Shown here: one piece after another, positions 34,600 through 46,882 of the stretch
Numbering within the stretch: position 1 is the first letter of the stretch
Layout: the number at the start of each line of letters is the position of its first letter
Source of the DNA: Chlorocebus sabaeus
Lineage: Eukaryota > Chordata > Mammalia > Primates > Cercopithecidae
Direction: 5' to 3'
Length of the DNA: 64,000 nt
Assembly (NCBI RefSeq): GCF_047675955.1
Contig: NC_132916.1
Location: 65,775,481 to 65,839,480, forward strand
Made by a program: the position numbers and the translations under genes
Notes under the pieces: model-generated
Seen by the model: the letters and a program-made list of their open reading frames with translations, nothing else
Database searches by the model: none
What the model was told of the DNA's origin: nothing

Positions 34600-37500
34600 C
34601 AGAGTGCCAAATATACTCTGTGATGTCTCTTTTATATAGCAGTGATCCTACACTCTCTTAAATGTTTGGGTCAATTGCCCCTAATAGTCTGCTGGTCTAT
34701 TGACATGAGGAGTAGCAATCATACTTTTATTTCCATGGCACACTTACTATGCTTGTTAGCCGAGACAGTCGTAGGGAGTGATGGTGAGTGGAACCATACC
34801 AACTTTCAGCTCTTGGTTCCTAAACCTATGTATTCAACTACTGGAAACACTACGTATGATGGCCAGTGGTAGACAGTGTATAACACATTGTGTATAATGC
34901 TATTTCCAGCTCTCAGAATGTCTTCTCCAAGATGACGCATTCAAGAGGCCCTTCCAATGTTTTATGAAGCCAGCAGCTTTTGAATGGTACACTATGTGTT
35001 AAAATAGTTGTTTCTATGATCATGTTTCTCTTTCCACATTCTTTTCTGTAAAGTATGCCCCTAGTTCTGGTGTAATCATATATAGGATTCCATATAACAG
35101 GTAAAAAAGGGAAATCCATACCTGGAATGCATTAATATTGAAAGTATTTGATATAATTAACACACCACAAAATGACTGGTTGATCTCTTAAAGGAATGGT
35201 GTCATATCAAGGACTCAACATTGTTCTTTGTCACTGGATAGATGCACATTTAGCAGTAGCAGTGGACTGATCAGCCTTGGTAAAACAGTTCCAATGCAGT
35301 TCAGCTCATGGATAGTCTACGTTTCAGCCACTACAGCTGCTTTACTTATGAACCCACTGCACTATGGTGTCCAAATAGAGGGGCTGGCTGAAATCAGTTA
35401 GCCATGCCATTTTGACTACTTGGTTGTTTGGAGCACCTTCTCTAATGGATGTTCTCTTGCAAGCATTTGACTGATTTAAAAATATCCTCACACTTTTTGC
35501 CCCTTCCCATAATTAGAACCACAGGTCTTTTCCTCAGACATCCTTTTTTGCAATCTTCTAATGTTGTTTCTTCCAGGCCTGTTTCAGTTATCAATTTACT
35601 GCATCAAATCTCAAAATCTACCTAACTTTATCTTGCTTTGTAATACTCAAGCTAAACCTTGTAAATACTTCTCCTTTGCCAGCAGTCACAATGTTAGTCT
35701 TTATCAGTGAAGAGCACTTCAGGGACTCCCTAGGAGGAAGGGGCTTTTCTTCCTCTGGTTCTGGTGTGCTGTCTTCTTTTTTGATTCTATGCTGTGTGAT
35801 GGCCAGCAACATGTGAGACACGCAGGCATACCCTCTCAGTGACATTCACTCTGAATTTTCCTAGCACCCTTAAGGACAGTTTTCCAACCTGTTTTATCAG
35901 CAGTCCAGAGGGTGAAGTCTTAGAAAGTTTTGACAGCATTCCTGAGAGTAGTTTGCCTGCAAGTTTCAGCAACAACTTACCATCTTAGTCAGTTTCCTCT
36001 AGGGTCTCATTGGCCCTCAAGTGGGCAGTTTCTCCTATGGCACTTCAGAGAGTTTCTGCGCCATGCAATACTTCCCATTCATATCCTTTCCAAAAAGTTT
36101 AAATCTCAGCCTCTCTCTAGAACACTCTTCCAAGTTGTTTCTTTCTTTCCATGCTCTACCTCAGTCCTAGAGGTAGTGGCTATTCTTTGTATTTTCTATT
36201 TACCTATCATATAGAGTTCAACTGTACTCTTTGGTAATTAATCCCTGTTATTAGTGAATATTTTTATTAAAAATTCCCTGTGCAAATTACTGGTACATGT
36301 TCTGTATTCTGTCTTCTAACTTTGACTGATATGTGGCCCTTTACTATGTAGCAAATCTGTTTTTCACTACCAATAGGCCTGTGCATATCCTTACAATGGG
36401 CCACTTTTAAGCTAAGAGAATGATCAAATGTACTTCCTAAAGCTTAACCTATTGAAAGAATTTTTCCCTCACCATTTTCTTTCAGAACCATATTAAAAGT
36501 AGTGTATGGAATCCATATTTTACTTCAGTCCATGTAACAAGCTGATACTATCCATGGGCTGGTCAAGCATGATGTTATTTTCTCCTTCATCAGCTCATGA
36601 TGAGTGGTACCTATATGACATTGGCATGAGTTGAATAAGAGGCATTAGGTGGTAAATAATATGGGACTCCACACCAATTGTTTGAAGCCCGCTTTGCCTT
36701 TTATATCTTAATTTTGCCGTGAAGCATGGTTCAAGCAGTAATGCTTCCATTTTATAATTGTTTGGAACTAGGCCTGGCTAAACCTATGATTTAGTGAGCA
36801 TGATAGCTAACTATGGGTAATTATGGCTACATGGGCCCTCAAAGTAACATGATCAGAGACTTTCTAGTAGGGCCCTGTAGCAGTGCAAGATCTATTTTCC
36901 CAATTGTGGAGAGTTCTCTGTTACAGATGTCTCTTGCACCAGAGTCTTATGGGTCTGTGTTGTGACTCTTCCACTGTTCTTTGTCAGAGGCTCCACCCAT
37001 CTTTTTAAACATGGGTAACTCTAATAACATAGAGTCTTCTGGATTGTATATCCCAAATTACAGGACTACTTATATAGCTGAACCTACAGCAGAGCCATTT
37101 CCTGCTTAGAGGCACAGTCAGTCTTAGCAGCCTTCCAGGTTACCTGGTAAATGGGTCAAAGGAGGAACCCCAAGTGTAAAATACGCTGTTGTAACCCTAA
37201 AAGGGCTTACCAGTCTTTATGTACTTTTTTTTTTTTTTCTGGTAGAAAGACTTGGAGTTGCAAGGTATCCTGGAGTGGATGTCCCAGTACACATCAGACT
37301 ATGTGACTTCAAAATATTTCCCAGTGTAAGAAGTCCCTTACTTCTGAAAGTTTTTAGCTCTCCCACTGGAGCACACGTGTCTTACCAAGGCATCCAGAAT
37401 ACTTAGCAATTTTTGATCATTAGTTATGAGTATCATAATATTATCAGCATAGTAAGCAAATGTAATATTTCCAGAATGTCTAGATTGTCCAGTTTTTATA

Positions 37501-38890
37501 AGACTAAACTATGACAGGACTTGAGGCAGTGTACACACTTGTCTGTTCAGGTGAATGAGAACTTCTCTATTCTCCTTCCTGATGGCAATTGAAAGTAATA
37601 CATTCTCGTTATCACAGACCTCTATACTGCATAACATAAGTTGTTTTAACCTAATCTAGAATTGGCACCACTTCTAGAACCAGAGTTCCATTTAGGAGTA
37701 TAAATTACTTAACTTTCTGACAATCCATTTTCATCAAGATAAGCTAATGAATTATGATGAATTAAATAGAGATACTATGAGAATCACAATATTTGCATCC
37801 TTACATATTTTAGGGTGGCAGAGATCTCTATCATTCATAGTAGGTATTGCTTTGGGTATTATATTATATATGAATCAGCTTTGAGGATTTCTACTTGTCA
37901 TTTGTCACTACAATAGTTATTACTCTATTAGGCCAAGGAACAGTTGTGTGGGTTCTGCCAACTGCTAAGCATGTCCATTCCACGTACATGTTTTAGACTG
38001 GAAAAGTGACAACTAGGTGGGTCTATATTTAGCTTTCGCTACTTCAGTGGACTCACTATGAGGTGGACGTGGGCCATTATCCATTTATTAACTGCCTGTA
38101 GCTAACTAAGAATCCTAAAAGGTTCGTTATGAACATATTATGAATCTCTGCATTAGCATTAATGCAGACTGCATATCCAGCATCCCTGGAAGAAATTTGA
38201 ATATTCACCTTTCCCCAATATAAAGTTACCACATAAGTGGCTGTAAGTTTGCCTGGGGAAGGACTGGAGAAATCACTGTCATAGATACTTGCTGTAGTGT
38301 TCCAGGTTCTTCCTTTAGTCAGTGAGTTTTGCTTTGGAGAATTGGCTCAATTCTGGAAACTGGTGAGGGATCAGTCTTTCCCACTGGAGAAGTTGACTTC
38401 AGCCTTCTGGTCATCCTTCATACTCAATTTCTAGCAGGGTCCAGTAAGAGGTCAAGACCTAATTTTCCAAAAACTCTCTAGTTACCTGTTGAAGATGGTA
38501 TGGCCTTGCCCTGAACTTGAGAATGGCAGAAGTTTTCTTTAAGAAGCCCATTTGAGTCTGAACATTGTCTTCAAGCAAAGTAGGGGCTGTGTCTATCTTC
38601 TAACAAAGAAGAGTGAGACAATTTTGCTTGCCTGGAGTGTCCCAAGAAATCTGTAAAATCAGGGCTCTTAAGATATTCTCATCTCAAATTTCAGGGTTCC
38701 ACGTCTTTCCTAATAGGGCCCTGATTTTGGCACAGATTTGGTAGACTGAGCCTCAGCCTTCTTTGAAAGTCTGCCACTGTCATAACGAGCTCATATGCCT
38801 TGCTTTCAGCTAAGTATTTACTCTGGCTACACAAGATGAATTCTCCTTTAAAGACTGGCAATAAAGTCCTCAGATTCTTAACATTTTTCT
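34600..38890 (-). mobile_element. Ancient ERVL-like (class III) provirus interior, antisense and decayed
   Basis: About 4.3 kb of continuous antisense retroviral-type sequence without recognisable LTRs. The best anchor is on the minus strand at 37400-37460: codons 37440-37454 read YYADN followed by IMI, and then LLSILDALVRH. This fits the reverse-transcriptase YxDD core and its downstream helix, with the second D changed to N. A stop codon lies about 20 codons upstream. Right of it (to 38890) should be upstream pol/gag; left (to 34600) the RNase H, integrase and downstream part. Stops and frameshifts occur throughout. HERV16/ERV3-16-type class III elements are my best guess for family. Confidence 0.5.
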
Positions 38891-38907
38891 TTAAAATAAT
38901 GATTAAC

Positions 38908-39222
38908 GGCCAGATGCAGTGGCTCACACCTGTAATCCCAGGACTTTGGGAGGCCTATATGGGGCAGATCACCTGAGGTTCAGAGTTCAAGACCAGCCTA
39001 ATCAACATGGAGAAACCCCATCTCTACTAAAAATATAAAATTAGCCAGGCATGATGGCCCATGCCTGTAATCCCAGCTACTAGGGAGGCTGAGGCAGGAG
39101 AACCACTTGAACCGGGGAGGCGGAGGTTGCAGTGAGCCAAAATTGAGCCATTGCACTCCAGCCTGGGCAACAAGAGTGAAACCCCTGCTCAAAAAATAAA
39201 AATAAAAAATAAAAATAAAATA
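38908..39222 (+). mobile_element. AluS (Sp/Sq-like)
   Basis: Full-length Alu with an (AAAAT)n-type tail and a perfect 15-bp duplication TAAAATAATGATTAA at 38892-38906 and 39221-39235. CAACATGGAGAAACCCC and GGGCAACAAGAGTG point to the Sp/Sq group. Confidence 0.94.
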
Positions 39223-39235
39223 AAATAATGATTAA

Positions 39236-39589
39236 TAAAATCTAAATTACTGATTAAAAATACAATACAGTTGAGCATGTTTTCTCTTTCTAATGCATCA
39301 GTGGCACTTAGCAATAACATAATTCCACTGTTTTCTTAGTTACTATTTTCTTATGCATATTAAAAGCCAGACATTGCACCCACTAATACCTGTCTTGCCC
39401 CCTGTTGCCTTCTCCAACTCTCCTTTACTAATGGTGAAAGTCAGCAACTTAAATCCTATAGCATGCCAGAGGTAATCAATACCCTACCTACCAGTACAGT
39501 TGCCATCCTCACTGTATTCTGGTCAGTTTATATTCCACATCTAGAATATTTGTCATTGGGATTACTTCCTAGGACCGCTCCTGGCATTG
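39236..39589. other. Unassigned DNA
   Basis: No recognised feature; it may be a continuation of the retroviral interior to the left. The 65-codon frame 39463-39660 has no domain. Confidence 0.4.
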
Positions 39590-39815
39590 GCTATCTTAGG
39601 TTTGGTACCCTAAAAACAGAGCCTGAGTTTGGGATTCTTGTGAAAGTGATTAATTACTGAGGCATAATCTCAGGGAAAATAAATTAAGGAAAACAGATAC
39701 AGGACTTCTCAGCCTCCATAATTGTGTGAGCCAACCCCTCATAATAAATCTCTTTCCGTATATCTACTTATACTTTATTGGTTCTGTTTCTCTTGAGAAC
39801 TGTGACTAATATAGG
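39590..39815 (+). mobile_element. LTR tail, MaLR-like
   Basis: The end reads ACTTCTCAGCCTCCATAATTG, GAGCCAACCCCTCATAATAAATC (polyadenylation signal AATAAA inside), then TTGGTTCTGTTTCTCTTGAG and CTGTGACTAATA. This is a typical plus-strand MaLR/ERVL LTR end. The left limit is unclear. Confidence 0.5.
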
Positions 39816-40010
39816 TAGGGAAACGAAACTAAGCAAAGAGGAGATCTCACCTAGAGACTATTCAGAATGGTCACATGTATTTCTTAAGCATGATCCCACC
39901 TAAGACAGGCGGGTTCACTTTTTTTTTTCCCCGTATTTGTCAATCTAGAGGGAGGGAGGGTTGGAGAAGAGGGAAGAGAATAGAAAAGGGAGGTTACTTT
40001 TTAGGCATAG
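39816..40010. other. Unassigned, with T-run and purine-rich patch
   Basis: T9 at about 39919, then GGGAGGGAGGG-type purine text to 39990. Nothing else was seen. Confidence 0.4.
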
Positions 40011-40194
40011 GATTTCCAGATTAAATGCAGGAGCCTCAGTTACATTTGAATTTAAGATAAACAATGAATAATCTTATAGTATAAATATTCTCAAATATTG
40101 CATGAGATGTATTTATACTTAAAATAAGTATATGTTGTTTATCTGAAATTCACATCTAATTGTGTGTCATGCATTTTTATTTGCTACATCTGGT
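40011..40194. mobile_element. Palindromic DNA-transposon remnant
   Basis: The two halves are imperfect inverted repeats. TTTGAATTTAAGATAAACAA on the left pairs with TTGTTTATCTGAAATTCACA on the right; TAGTATAAATATTCTC pairs with GATGTATTTATACTTA; the outer ends are TTTCCAGATTAAAT and ATTTGCTACATCTGG. The symmetric layout is typical of short non-autonomous DNA elements. I do not name the family. Confidence 0.65.
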
Positions 40195-41100
40195 AACACT
40201 GCCCAGACCAGGTGGCTTCTGTATGGTGAATGGCAATTTGAGAAGGGACCAGCTGTAAGGCATGAGCTGCTATAACACTCACAGAAAGATCCTGCAGGGA
40301 AGGGAACCAAGCAGGATACCAATGGCTTCCATACAATATCCTATTTAGGTTTTGGTGATGAAGATTCTTAAGCTTGTAAAATATAAGCAGTTATTTTAAT
40401 GTAATGATCCACTGATTCATTTTATTCGAAGAATCTTTTTAAAAGATTTTTCTAAAAAACAGAAGCTCTAGAGAAATTTTTAAAATTGTACAAAATAATT
40501 GGACTAAATAAATAAATAAAATAATAAACTCTCTTGCCTTTCCACTATTGAGGCACTTTAAAAGTCTCAGAAGAGCTTCAACTCTGACTTCAGAGTCTTA
40601 TACTTTTATATCATAAATGTATGTGAGTGCTTTATGTGGATGATTAGGTTGGAGGGAATATACTTGCTTATAAAACGATTTCTGTCTCTAGTACTACAAA
40701 AATAAAGTGATAATTACCCCATTTATGGTTGAGAAACACTTGATAATTATTGTTTATTTTTATGAATAGTTAGTGTGCACTATAAAATAGCTCTATGTGA
40801 ATGTATACAAATATTCACAGGGTGTGTAGTGTTAAATAATAAAGAGCTGTATTTGGCTACTATTCAAGAATTCAGAAGAAAATAATTTGTAATACTAAAT
40901 TAGAATAAAACATAATGATAGGATTATACAGAAAGTGGGCAAGTTTTTCTCATATTAAAATTTGAATAATTAGCAGTCCCTTTTTCATAGGTTCTCTTCT
41001 TTATGGACAAAAATCCTAGGCTTGGGATATTACTTCTCACATCATTAGTGTATATGTTAGTTTAAGATTTCTAGAAGTGCTTGACATAAGGACTCACGCG
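40195..41100. other. Unassigned AT-rich DNA
   Basis: Contains (AAAT)n at about 40507-40526. No gene or recognised repeat. Confidence 0.45.
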
Positions 41101-41835
41101 AAGTGATTTATTAAAATGTGATTTCATGGAAATCCAGTAGGGAATGAAGTAGGACAGGGAAGGAAACCAAGCAAGAGCCTGATATCAAGCAGTCTCAGAA
41201 AACTCTGGCTGAAGCCTGTCAAGGAGCGCTGGAGGCCACTGAGAACACACCTCAAGGTGGTACTGATTGGGGGCAAGGAGGCTTGGGTGTTTACTTTCTG
41301 CATTTGACATTTATTGGTTAGGGACTGCTCCAGGGGGTGACAGACCTTCCCAGAGTCTTCCAGCTTACTGTGCACAACAGCTTAAAAACAAAGAATACGA
41401 TTGTTGCAGGGTTTTCCCTTAGTTCAGCTAAAGATGGGGTCCTTGTCACATGACCATGAAACATTAGGCTTATAGACTATTTGAAAGCTGAGAAAATGGG
41501 ATTTACTGGGCAAAAAGAAAAAAAAAAGGGGAAAAAGGGACTCTCCACAAAGCCAGAGTCCTGATAGTGTGCTTCCTGCCTTGCAGATTGAATTCCAGGT
41601 TCTCCACCCTGGAACAGGAGAGAGAGGCCAGGCTCCTCCCCACTGCAAAGGGCAGGAACTTCCCACAGCTCTACCCCAGTGCACATTCCTCTCAGTGCGC
41701 AGGCTGTTGGAGGTTCTGCCAAAGAAACCTTTGAATCTGGCTTTCACAAGATGCCCTCAAGATGAATTCATGTTTTTGTCTGCTTCCTCCTTAAAATTAT
41801 ATGAGCAGAAGCTTATGATATGCCAATCTTCATAA
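41101..41835. other. GC-richer block, unassigned (possible diverged LTR)
   Basis: Base composition is visibly richer in G and C than either side, and overlapping frames of 81-107 codons occur on both strands (41424-41747 minus, 41477-41722 minus, 41569-41835 plus), which argues against any one being coding. On the minus strand AATAAA occurs near 41275 and near 41110, and the texture (CTCCACCCTGGAACAGGAG, CAGGCTCCTCCCC) is LTR-like, but I could not match a family or find a duplication. Confidence 0.35.
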
Positions 41836-43179
41836 ATTTTGTCATCAACATGAATCTCTTTTCTTTGTTAATATTAAAATACAAAAAGCCATTAAGGACC
41901 CTGTTGATCCTTTGACTTTCCAGCATCCTACCAGTTCTAAAGTTTTAAAATTGTCAAGAAAGAGAGAGAATTAAAAGGTACTCGTGGAGGCAATGCCACT
42001 CAGCCTTAGCTCTAAGGTTCCTCTTAACCTGTGTAGTGTTGGTGTTAAATCTGCTTACAAGAAGGAAAGTGGAGATCCTTAATTTGGGCTGAAAATATGT
42101 GTTTCAGGAAAATATAGTATAAAAAATATAAGTAAGAAATTGAGTCAAACCTATAGTTAAAGGTTAATACCTGACAAGATCGCAGAAACTAGCCTAACCA
42201 AGTACATAGTTTTTTCATATTAATTATTAATCTGTTGGCTTTTAGTGACCAGAAATTTTATTTTCACTAGCTTTGATAACAAATTTGCTGCCTCATGGAA
42301 TCCAAGTCAAGTTAGAACCCCTCCATTTAATAATTTAATGTTAATGTCAAAGGACCTTCAGACCAACTAGAACTAAGAACTTAAACCCCCTCAGCACACC
42401 TGTCTTTCTTGCTGCCTTTTTTTCTTCCCTTTTCTCTTTTCTCATTACAAATTAATATCCAATGAAAGATAGATTAATCTTGTTTCAGTGGTGGCTACAA
42501 TCCTGCCATGATCCTTCCCATTCTTTACTATAATTTGGTGGATATTGCAATAGGTGTGAGCAGTTCCTGGGAAGAGAAAAGAGAAGAATGTTAGACTGAG
42601 AAGACAATAGGTACCTTCTGCAATCTTCACTGAATAAATTAAAAATACTTTATATAGAAGATTGGGGAAGTTTTAATAGTTAGAATTAAAAAAAGGAAAC
42701 GAGAGGACAAATATTTTCTCCCTTCTTGAGTAATGTGAAGATGAAAAACAAATATCGCTGGGAATGGAAGTTCTATACTTTTTTCCCTGATGTAGTGTTA
42801 CCCTGATTTTCTTGCAAACCATCTTTAAGGAAAACATATTAATTTCTGAATTACAGAAGAATGTCTTAAACTAAAATAACAAGTTAAATTAAAAACTGGA
42901 ACACAAAACACTATGAATCTTATTTAAAAAAATAACTTACAAAGGCCAGAATACTATTGTCTATTAATTTTAAAAAATAATTATATATGGAAGAATGCTC
43001 TTCCCGTTTAGAGTAACATGAAAATACCACAATGTTTCCCTTAAAACTTGATTTCTATAAGAGTAACTTGATAATGGTAAAAGAAAATTTTCATAAAGTA
43101 GTGGGAAAATTATCTGCCTCCAAAAAAACAGGAAAAATAATGGAAAGGAGCTCCCAGTTCACTACTGGTATGGAAGAGT

Positions 43180-43183
<4 letters not shown>
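41836..43183. other. Unassigned AT-rich DNA
   Basis: No recognised feature. Pyrimidine-rich stretches lie at 42408-42445. Confidence 0.45.

Positions 43184-43222
<39 letters not shown>
43184..43222 (-). repeat. Poly-T tract, about 39 bases
   Basis: An essentially pure T run on the plus strand. On the minus strand it follows an ATTAAA hexamer about 25 bases upstream (plus TTTAAT near 43251), so it could be the poly-A tail of a retrotransposed transcript. No matching flanking duplication was found. Confidence 0.9.
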
Positions 43223-43223
<1 letters not shown>

Positions 43224-43570
43224 GTCTGTGACAGATGAGAAGAGACAGAGTTTAATGGTACTCAAAGAAAACTTGTGAACCATTCCCAAAGAAACTGCCA
43301 GAGAAAGAGATAAACATTGAGGTTTTGGCACTCCAGCTATGCTGCTAGAGATTAGAGAAAGGCAATTCTGTCATAATTATTGTTATTTTCCTAATAACAT
43401 TGACCATACTCCTAGTATAAAAGGGGTATATTTGAATGGCCTACAATTCTAATTTTTGTTTTAATCATATCAGTACATTCATAACTCCCATTCTATCATA
43501 TATCTCAGTATGATATAATGACAATAAATATGTGGAATCTGAAGGTTGTTAAAGATCTTAAATGCTCAAC
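43223..43570. other. Unassigned DNA right of the poly-T tract
   Basis: If the poly-T is a tail, 43223 to roughly 43330 would be a 5'-truncated cDNA body in minus orientation. The frame 43110-43331 covers it but matches no protein I recognise. Confidence 0.35.
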
Positions 43571-43965
43571 TTTTTTCTGCCAAGGAAGAAATAACTTCTA
43601 TTCCTGAAAGACGGACATCTCTAACATATGGCATTCCATATTTTCTGAAGCAGCTCATTATACTGCTAAACAGTATTAATTTCTGGCACATTCTCACATA
43701 GAGCTGAAAATTGTCTCCTCAAAGTTTTCATTTATTGGTTTGGTCTTATTTCTGCCCTCTAGAGATAAACAAAATCTGAACACTCTTTTATATATTACAG
43801 TATTCCAAATATTTGCAAACAAATATTATAACCTGTTAAGTATTCTCCTCTCCATGCTAAATAGTCTCAATTCCCTTAGCAAATGTAGAACTGGTTTAAA
43901 ATATCCTCTACATTCTCAGAGTCTCTCTTTTTCTAAGTCATTAAACACCAAGCTAAACAATGAAG
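43571..43965 (-). mobile_element. L3/CR1-like LINE 3' fragment
   Basis: Order of text fits an ancient CR1/L3 tail read in reverse: GAAGCAGCTCATTATACTGC, GTTTTCATTTATTGG, TTTCTGCCCTCTAGAG, CCAAATATTTGCAAACAAAT, TTCTCCTCTCCATGCTAAAT, TCAATTCCCTTAGCAAATG. Highly diverged. The 101-codon frame 43740-44045 overlaps it and is not supported as a gene. Confidence 0.5.
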
Positions 43966-45050
43966 CAGACATGGTACACTCAGTGCCAAATAGAGTGGAA
44001 TTTTTTCTTTCTGATTATTACAATTTAATAGTATGCAAATTATAAAATAAATCATAGTATCCTATTTTCTTTCACTGTCTCAAAATTATTTATTTTTGGA
44101 AGTAGGCAGTGAATAAATAAATCCATATATTTTTAAAGTCTTGAAATTTTCCATATGTTTTTAGATATAAAAAGATCTCTCATGTTTTTAAAATAAAAAT
44201 TTTGAAAACCAAGTAAGGATTTCTACTCATATTTGATTTTAGTCTCAGTCAACTGACTTCAGTCTATTACAATCTTTTTGTACCCTAAATCTACCATTAG
44301 TACATTAGTCCTCTCACCTTGCTTTATCATCTATGAATTCACTAAATACATATTTTTTCACATCAGATTCCTTACTAGGTGCTGGTGATAGAGTGTGAAT
44401 GCCTCACCCTCACACAGATTATATTACAGCGGGGGTAAGGTATTAATATAGTCTGCATATCTAATTTTAATTAATCTTTACAAGTCACAGCATTTGTTTC
44501 ATATTCTATAATACACTTGTGAGTGAGTGACGATACAATTTGTTTTCTAAACGGGTGATTTTAAGGTTAAAAAAGAACTATTAATTACATCTATGCAATA
44601 TAAGTAAATTGTAACATGAATTGTAATTATAACTGTAACTACATAATATTAATAAAATGGCAATATACCATTTATAGCAAGTAATTATCCTAAGTTTAAG
44701 AAAAATTCTAGAATTCATTTCCTTTTGATCTATTAACACTAAAGCATTCTGAAAGTTTATTGTTACCATTTATATCCAAGCAAAATATAAGTCAATCCAC
44801 AGGGAAAAATCATCTCTAGACATAGGAAAGACTTTTGTAAAACATGTATATACATTAGCTAAAGTGTGTTAGAAATATGACTAATGTTTGTGGATTGTGC
44901 TAGATCATATATATGTAATATATGAGATTAAAATACCTAAGCTGAAATAACTTAATGTTATATTACTTGATTAAATGTTACAATAATCTCAGTGACACTT
45001 AAAATTAGTTCCAAGGTTCAGAAATTGTTTCACCAGATAACACAGTATAT
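43966..45050. other. Mostly unassigned; weak old-repeat texture at 44330-44445
   Basis: 44335-44440 (CCTTACTAGGTGCTGGTGATAG, CCTCACACAGATTATATTACAG) resembles a common ancient LINE/SINE tail, but too weakly to name. No genes. Confidence 0.35.
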
Positions 45051-45052
45051 TA

Positions 45053-45554
45053 GTGCAATTCACCCCAGAACAACATGAGTTTGAACTGCATGTGTTCATT
45101 TACATGAGGATTTTTTTCAATATAATTTCCCCATATGTGCCTGACTCTGCTGCCTCCCCTTATACCTTCTCTATGTTGCCATCTCTGCCACTCCTGAAGC
45201 AACAAGACCAAATCCTCCTCTACTCTGCCTCCTCAGCCTACTCCATGTGAAGATGAAGAGGATGAAGATCTTTATGATGACACACTTCCACTTAATAAGT
45301 AGTAAATATATTTCCTGTTCCTTATGACTTTATTAATATCATTTTCTTTGTTCTATCTTTTATATTTTATGGTGATACAGTGTATATAATATATACAATA
45401 TACAAAATACGTGTTAATCCACTGTCTACATTGTTGGTATACTTCCAGTCAACAGGCTATTAGTTAAATTTGTAGACAGTCAAAAGTTACATGCAGATTT
45501 TTGACTGCAAAGAGGTTCAGTGCACCTAATCTCTGCATATTGAAGAGTCAAATG
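45053..45554 (+). mobile_element. Tigger/MER8-type TcMar DNA transposon
   Basis: About 500 bp between TA dinucleotides (45051-45052 and 45555-45556). Ends are imperfect inverted repeats (GCAATTCACCCCAGAACAAC against the reverse of ATTGAAGAGTCAAATG). The interior follows a MER8/Tigger3 layout: GAGTTTGAACTGCATGTG, GATTTTTTTCAATATA, GAAGATGAAGAGGATGAAG, CACTTCCACTTAATAAGTAG, TTACATGCAGATTTTTGACTG. The transposase region is essentially absent. Confidence 0.72.
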
Positions 45555-45556
45555 TA

Positions 45557-46749
45557 TTTCCCTTTTAGCCTCTTATATCTTTGAGGATAGTTCAATTATA
45601 CTGCATGAGCTGATAACATCAATCTTGATGATTTAACATTAGTGCTTTATTTCATTCAACATTTCTCTCTACATGAAGACCGGTAGGGATCTCTGTCTTC
45701 ATGTTTATTTAGGACACAGGGTTCCAGGATTATCTGCACAGGGAAACGTGATCACTGAAGTGGTTTTCCATGATAATTAGATGCATGAGACAAGAGTCTC
45801 ACAAGCTCGGAAACTCAATAATGCATGTATTCTTAAAATAATTCTGGGAAATACCTATTTAAAATCAACATAAATACTGATAAAATGAAATAATTGAATT
45901 GAAATGACAGATGTCTTTCAAAGTTTTTATTAGTATTAAATGTTATAGAGCACTCAGAGTCATAAAACAGGATAAATATGCTTCTATTATTGAAATAGGT
46001 GCTCAGTTCAGGACTCTTATTACCCTATCAATTGGTAGTTATTACTGACACTTTTAAAATACAGTTAGTGCAATTTTTCTACTAAAATTTTCTACATGTT
46101 ATTGACAACCTTTATTTCTAAAAACAGGGAATTAGGTCATTGTATGTTTCGTGTTTTGATTTTTTGGAAACCTGTGTTGTTGAATGGATTTGGGGAAGGT
46201 GTCAGAGTAGAGAGTGCAAGGAATCTATCTCTCAATGTAAACAGCAAAACATTTGACGAATCTGTATGATGTAACTATTTTGAACCTCTGAAGTCTTTTT
46301 AGGCTAAAATCCTCCAGGCAAATGCTTCGATGATAAATTTCAGTGAATTTCAAAAAATTTCAGCTCACAGCATAGAAATAGCTTCCAATCTAGCACCTGA
46401 AGCCCCATGACAGACAGCTGTTCATGTATTCCTGGAAGAACTTGCATTCAGCTTGCAAGAGCCAGGATAGGCAAAAAACATATTGTCCTTCAAGTATTAG
46501 GGATTTTTGCTCTGATCTCTGATAACTGTTTCTGATCACAGGAGTATAAGCAAAGAGGCAAGTAATAATTAATGGTGTACATCTCTGCCATGTTTTGTAG
46601 GGGATGGAAAATTTTACCTCTACTGTCTTAGGTTTAATCTGTTGGGACAGGAAAAAAATTGACAGATGAGTAGAAAAAAATATACAAATATACTTAGTAT
46701 ACGTTTTATGTGACATAGGAGCCCGTATAAGGAAATTAAGACCTAAAGA
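45557..46749. other. Unassigned AT-rich DNA
   Basis: The 132-codon minus-strand frame 46390-46788 runs from the microsatellite into ordinary sequence. Its start is inside the repeat and no domain is visible. No other feature. Confidence 0.45.
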
Positions 46750-46799
46750 TAGATATATACACACACATATATATATACACACACACATATATATGTGTG

Positions 46800-46865
<66 letters not shown>

Positions 46866-46882
46866 CACACACACATATACCT
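46750..46882. repeat. Compound microsatellite (CA/TA, CTAT, GT/AT/AC)
   Basis: Successive tracts: mixed (AC)n/(AT)n, GTGTGT, (CTAT) about 9-10 copies from 46801, (GT)7, (AT)n, (AC)n. The right part is self-complementary, (GT)n-(AT)n-(AC)n at about 46838-46873. Confidence 0.97.

Noticed and set aside
41424..41835. Overlapping 81-107 codon frames on both strands
   Set aside because: Openness in three frames follows from the lower AT content and lack of stops; none shows domain or codon bias.
46390..46788. 132-codon minus frame
   Set aside because: Starts inside a microsatellite and continues into unconserved AT-rich DNA; no recognisable domain.
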